In this document: piece after piece, positions 59,773 to 64,000 of the stretch
Layout of the letters: the number at the start of each line of letters is the position of its first letter
How positions within the stretch are numbered: position 1 is the stretch's first letter
DNA from: Tragulus kanchil
Taxonomy: Eukaryota; Chordata; Mammalia; Artiodactyla; Tragulidae
Length of the DNA stretch: 64,000 nucleotides
Direction of reading: 5' to 3'
Assembly (NCBI GenBank): GCA_022376925.1
Contig: JAIOJX010000025.1
Span: 140,885,301-140,949,300 of the forward strand
Program-made: the position numbers and the translations under genes
Notes under the pieces: model-generated
The model's database searches: none
What the model was told of the DNA's origin: nothing
Seen by the model: only the letters and a program-made list of their open reading frames with translations

Positions 59773-59788
59773 CCCTGGGGGCTCAGAT
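57559..59788. repeat. Duplication pair D21 (A 57559-58674, B 58672-59788)
   Basis: Spacing 1,113 bp, joined through a shared GAT. One C is missing near the end of A (CTTCCTGGGG versus CTTCCCTGGGG). Copy A stops 14 bp into the Bov-tA that is complete at 59773. Confidence 0.96.
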
Positions 59789-59969
59789 GGTAAAGAATCC
59801 ACCTGTGCTGTGGGAACCCCAGGTTCAATGCCTTGGTCGGGAAGGTACCCTGGAGAAGGGATAGGCTACTGACTGTTGGTATCCTTGCCTAGAGAATTCC
59901 ATGGACAGAAGCTATACTTCATGGGATCAGGAAGAGTTGGACATGACTAAATGACTAAAACTTTGTCTT
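59765..59969 (+). mobile_element. Bov-tA SINE with 8-bp target-site duplication
   Basis: Element 59773-59961 (CCTGGGGGCTCAGATGGTAA ... TCCTTGCCTAGAGAATTCCA ... GTTGGACATGACTAAATGAC). TTTGTCTT lies at 59765-59772 and 59962-59969. The two first bases of the head are lost. Confidence 0.9.
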
Positions 59970-60983
59970 TCACTCAAGTATTAGATATCTGAATGATGTT
60001 CTTTGCTTGTGTAGATATCATTGATGTTATAGATCATAATTTTTGGTTGTATGATAGTCACTATATGTAAAAATAAAGTAATGACTAAAGTAAATACTAC
60101 CTCCAGAAAAGGGCAAACTCTACCTTCCACAGGGTCTTTAGTATGTGTGTGAGGGTGGTGACTGAATGTTCTGGAGTTGAGTTGTTCATGGGCTTGGCTA
60201 CAAATTTAATTAGACTCAGTTCATTATTATCATCAAATATTTCTGAGTGTGCAGTGCAGACTTTCCTTTGGCAGAACTTGGACTCCAAGCATTAAAGAGA
60301 TTCTAGAAAACCCTTTGTGTTTTCCTAGACTATTTCTAGCTTCCTCAACCATGAGTGGACTCTTTGTTCCTGGATGCCAGCATTTTTGTCTCTGGGGGTG
60401 TTTTTTGGTTGATCATTTGCTTGAATTTCTTTTGACCTTTACCTTGCTTTCTGGACCCTGGAAAATCTCCAGGTTCCACCTATTTGGTCTGTAGACTTGG
60501 AAAGCTGTTACACTGGAATCAATGAAGATCTGGGGTGATTAAGGGCATTTTTATTATCTTCCTTGACCCATGCACAACCTTCAAACTCTCTTCTCACTCA
60601 GAGAAAACCAAGAACCAGGGGATCATTAGTTATCTCAAAGGTTTCCTGCCACAGGTTAATTTACTTTTCTTAGTATGGCAAGAAAACAGTATAAAGCAAA
60701 GCAAAATAAATGAACAAGAAGTGCCACCTCCAAAAACAAGCAAAAAAACCCAAAACTCTATAAAGATTTTAGGACTCATCTGACCTGTTTGTCTAGTTTA
60801 TGATGACAGTGCTGGTTTCTTATACATTTAATTTCTACATCATAACTAACAGTAAGAACCTTAATCTTATTATAAGCCATGTGCCTTTTAGTAGAAATGT
60901 TTCTTACTTTAAAATATAGAACTTACTTCTTACATCAATGTAAAATTATTCATAGTAATTTATATATGTATATAGATTTTTTC
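59970..60983. other. Unassigned intergenic DNA
   Basis: No gene or named repeat seen. From 60455 it is copy A of D22. Confidence 0.55.
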
Positions 60984-62664
60984 ACAGTTGATGTCTTGTG
61001 GACCTGAGCTTATTAGAGGGGACCTGGGTCAGAGTGAGTTCAAGCTGCTGATTGGAAGGAGGAGGCAGACCCATGGGCAGCACTGCAAGCCCAAGGCTAA
61101 TAAAATTGAGGGAGTGAAGGAGGCTAAGCCAGGAGAGCATTGGGTTAGCAGGCTAGCGGGCTGGCTGCTCTTCACTCTGCAAACTTCAGAGCCTTAGAAC
61201 ATGGGAGCACTTTGGAGGAATGTGGAGGACATGGACGACTGGCTCCAGCTACAGGTAGGGTGGGGGATGAGCTGGTGAAGAAGACCCACCCCAAGGATCT
61301 TCAGTCACTGAGAGATAAGCCTGGAGAGAGGGTGATACTATTTGGGGTTTAGGGAAGGGCACTTGGATGAGGTGGGCAAGGGGCAGGTGTGATGGCATCA
61401 GTGGCTGTGGTGAGGGTATAAGTCACAGAGGAAGCAGTGGAGTTGACGGGAGGCTGGGCCTGAGAATGGGGTCTCAGGCCATTGGGAAGCCCTCTCAGCC
61501 CCACTGTAGTGGGAGCAGCAGGCCCAGTGGGACAACAGGGCACTGGCGGCTACCCTGGAAAATCTCCAGGTTCCACCTATTTGGTCTGTAGACTTGGAAA
61601 GCTGTTACACTGGAATCAATGAAGATCTGGGGTGATTAAGGGCATTTTTATTATCTTCCTTGACCCATGCACAACCTTCAAACTCTCTTCTCACTCAGAG
61701 AAAACCAAGAACCAGGGGATCATTAGTTATCTCAAAGGTTTCCTGCCACAGGTTAATTTACTTTTCTTAGTATGGCAAGAAAACAGTATAAAGCAAAGCA
61801 AAATAAATGAACAAGAAGTGCCACCTCCAAAAACAAGCAAAAAAACCCAAAACTCTATAAAGATTTTAGGACTCATCTGACCTGTTTGTCTAGTTTATGA
61901 TGACAGTGCTGGTTTCTTATACATTTAATTTCTACATCATAACTAACAGTAAGAACCTTAATCTTATTATAAGCCATGTGCCTTTTAGTAGAAATGTTTC
62001 TTACTTTAAAATATAGAACTTACTTCTTACATCAATGTAAAATTATTCATAGTAATTTATATATGTATATAGATTTTTTCACAGTTGATGTCTTGTGGAC
62101 CTGAGCTTATTAGAGGGGACCTGGGTCAGAGTGAGTTCAAGCTGCTGATTGGAAGGAGGAGGCAGACCCATGGGCAGCACTGCAAGCCCAAGGCTAATAA
62201 AATTGAGGGAGTGAAGGAGGCTAAGCCAGGAGAGCATTGGGTTAGCAGGCTAGCGGGCTGGCTGCTCTTCACTCTGCAAACTTCAGAGCCTTAGAACATG
62301 GGAGCACTTTGGAGGAATGTGGAGGACATGGACGACTGGCTCCAGCTACAGGTAGGGTGGGGGATGAGCTGGTGAAGAAGACCCACCCCAAGGATCTTCA
62401 GTCACTGAGAGATAAGCCTGGAGAGAGGGTGATACTATTTGGGGTTTAGGGAAGGGCACTTGGATGAGGTGGGCAAGGGGCAGGTGTGATGGCATCAGTG
62501 GCTGTGGTGAGGGTATAAGTCACAGAGGAAGCAGTGGAGTTGACGGGAGGCTGGGCCTGAGAATGGGGTCTCAGGCCATTGGGAAGCCCTCTCAGCCCCA
62601 CTGTAGTGGGAGCAGCAGGCCCAGTGGGACAACACTTTGGCCGTAATCTTACAGCACTGGCGGC
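60455..62664. repeat. Duplication pair D22 (A 60455-61551, B 61552-62664)
   Basis: Flush, 1,097 bp apart. A has lost about 17-20 bp just inside its 3' edge: A reads GACAACAGGGCACTGG where B has an extra CTTTGGCCGTAATC stretch. Confidence 0.95.
60984..61551. other. GC-richer unassigned segment (copy 1)
   Basis: Noticeably richer in G and C than the rest of the window. It contains the open frame MMSCGPELIRGDLGQSEFK (61 kb) and a second stretch reading DELVKKTHPKDLQSLRDKPG near 61268-61330, both ending at stops. It may be a decayed retrocopy or an old LTR. I recognise no parent. Repeated at 62081-62800 and from 63431. Confidence 0.4.
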
Positions 62665-62800
62665 TCAAGATGATGCTTAAGACCATCCTTGCCAATGACT
62701 GATCCCTCTGCTGCAAGAAGTTCCCCATTCAGCTTTGTTCAGGGCCCATGGAAAAACCCCACATTTAGGGTCCGTGTTCTCCTCCATGCCATTTGCAAGC
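62081..62800. other. GC-richer unassigned segment (copy 2, longest)
   Basis: D22 copy of 60984-61551, continuing through AGCACTGGCGGCTCAAGATG and TTGCCAATGACTGATCCCTC to about 62800, where AT-rich DNA resumes. No clear poly(A), terminal repeats or intact frame. Confidence 0.4.
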
Positions 62801-64000
62801 ACTATAGAAACGTAGCACTATGTTTATAGACTATATATGTAGTAGAGGTGTTTTGTTAGTAAAAAATCTTTAGACCTTTGGATCTTATATTTGTTTTCTA
62901 ATGACCTCTAAAAGTAAAAAAAGCACAGAGTAGCCATTTTTTCTACCTTGTCATTTAAGGTTTAGCTCAATTCCCCTTTTTTAAGATGGTTCACTCCATA
63001 GGAATTATTTCTTTTTCTGTGTCTTAATGGACTATATATATGTATTTGTATTTATTTATCATGGCCTCTACTATATCACACAGATTTGATTATTAGTTCC
63101 ACCAAGACTCCAGTAGGAGACATGATCCATAATAAATGCCCAGTCATGTTTATTCAATTAATTAATTCAGAGCATTAGAGAATGTTTCATTGGTATCCTC
63201 TTAGTATCTGGCTTCATTAATAAAATATAGTAAGACAACTTACAGTGCATTTTCTAAACAACTAATGAAAATTTCAACCAGAATAAAATGCTATGAATTG
63301 TACAATTAACATTTCTGCCCTATCCTCACATAAAAGAAAAACATAATAGGTTTTGGTAAATTGACTTTGGCTAGTGGTTACTCCCTATCCTCACTAAAGA
63401 AATATCACTCTGCAACTTGAGCTATTTTCCCTGGCTCCAGCTACAGGTAGGGTGGGATGAGCTGGTGAAGAAGGCCCACCCCAAGGATCTTCAGTCACTG
63501 AGAGATAAGCCTGGAGAGAGGGTGATACTATTTGGGGTTTAGGGAAGGGCACTTGGATGAGGTGGGCAAGGGGCAGGTGTGATGGCATCAGTGGCTGTGG
63601 TGAGGGTATAAGTCACAGAGGAAGCAGTGGAGTTGACGGGAGGCTGGGCCTGAGAATGGGGTCTCAGGCCATTGGGAAGCCCTCTCAGCCCCACTGTAGT
63701 GGGAGCAGCAGGCCCAGTGGGACAACACTTTGGCCGTAATCTTACAGCACTGGCGGCTCAAGATGATGCTTAAGACCATCCTTGCCAATGACTGATCCCT
63801 CTGCTGCAAGAAGTTCCCCATTCAGCTTTGTTCAGGGCCCATGGAAAAACCCCACATTTAGGGTCCGTGTTCTCCTCCATGCCATTTGCAAGCACTATAG
63901 AAACGTAGCACTATGTTTATAGACTATATATGTAGTAGAGGTGTTTTGTTAGTAAAAAATCTTTAGACCTTTGGATCTTATATTTGTTTTCTAATGACCT
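62336..64000. repeat. Duplication pair D23 (A 62336-63430, B 63431-64000, running off the window)
   Basis: Spacing is 1,095 bp at the start and 1,093 bp after B loses two G in its first 30 bases; GAAGACCC reads GAAGGCCC in B. Copy B continues beyond the window edge. Confidence 0.95.
62801..63430. other. Unassigned AT-rich intergenic DNA
   Basis: No gene or named repeat recognised. Confidence 0.55.

Noticed and set aside
1..64000. A CRISPR-like or satellite array
   Set aside because: The repeats are long, each pair has its own sequence, and there is no short constant unit with variable spacers.

Overview
This is ruminant nuclear DNA, AT-rich and non-coding. The diagnostic families are Bov-tA/Bov-A SINEs and the BovB (RTE) LINE, which together point to Ruminantia, and CHR-type tRNA-Glu SINEs, which are shared by ruminants, hippos and whales. 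Older mammalian repeats (L1, L2, MIR, an MLT1-like LTR) fill the background. The species cannot be fixed from the sequence. I see no intact protein-coding gene, spliced exon set, functional tRNA/rRNA or CRISPR array. The open reading frames of 60-190 codons are chance frames or frames inside SINEs, L1 and BovB. The one recognisable gene-derived item is a processed RPS20 pseudogene, present twice.

The dominant feature is structural. The window is a chain of about 23 direct duplications. In each, a block of about 1.0-1.2 kb is followed, flush or after 2-60 bp of junk, by a second near-identical copy, after which new sequence begins. The first pair is larger and more complex: 11-2562 repeats at 3520-5413, with about 650 bp absent from the second copy. 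Copy starts are usually 1,045-1,240 bp apart, junctions usually fall 1.9-3.4 kb apart, and neighbouring pairs often overlap so that some segments occur three times. Roughly 26 kb of the 64 kb is redundant by my estimate. In many pairs the differences cluster in the last tens of bases of copy A and the first tens of bases of copy B. That is what unmerged, lower-quality overlapping contig ends would look like. I therefore read the array mainly as an assembly artefact, not a new genetic system, although the sequence alone cannot exclude true tandem duplication.

Layout. 1-5.4 kb: degenerate L1 3' part with a nested Bov-tA SINE, plus pair D1. 5.4-7.6 kb: full CHR SINE and inverted Bov-tA (D2). 7.4-11.5 kb: L1 3' UTR three times and RPS20 pseudogene twice (D3, D4). 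11.5-12.5 kb: mostly L2. 12.5-16.7 kb: TA/CA microsatellite, Bov-tA and an ancient repeat holding a GT microsatellite (D5, D6). 16.7-23.0 kb: largest unduplicated block, with two Bov-tA on the plus strand, one on the minus strand, an L2 and a CHR with clear target-site duplications. 23.0-36 kb: CHR-2, MLT1-like LTR, CHR, Bov-tA, MIR and old L1 (D7-D11). 36-46 kb: L2, MIR, Bov-tA and BovB 3' ends (D12-D15). 46-54 kb: CHR with duplicated tail, antisense BovB, L2 (D16-D18). 54-64 kb: mostly unassigned AT-rich DNA, one Bov-tA and a GC-richer unassigned segment present three times (D19-D23).
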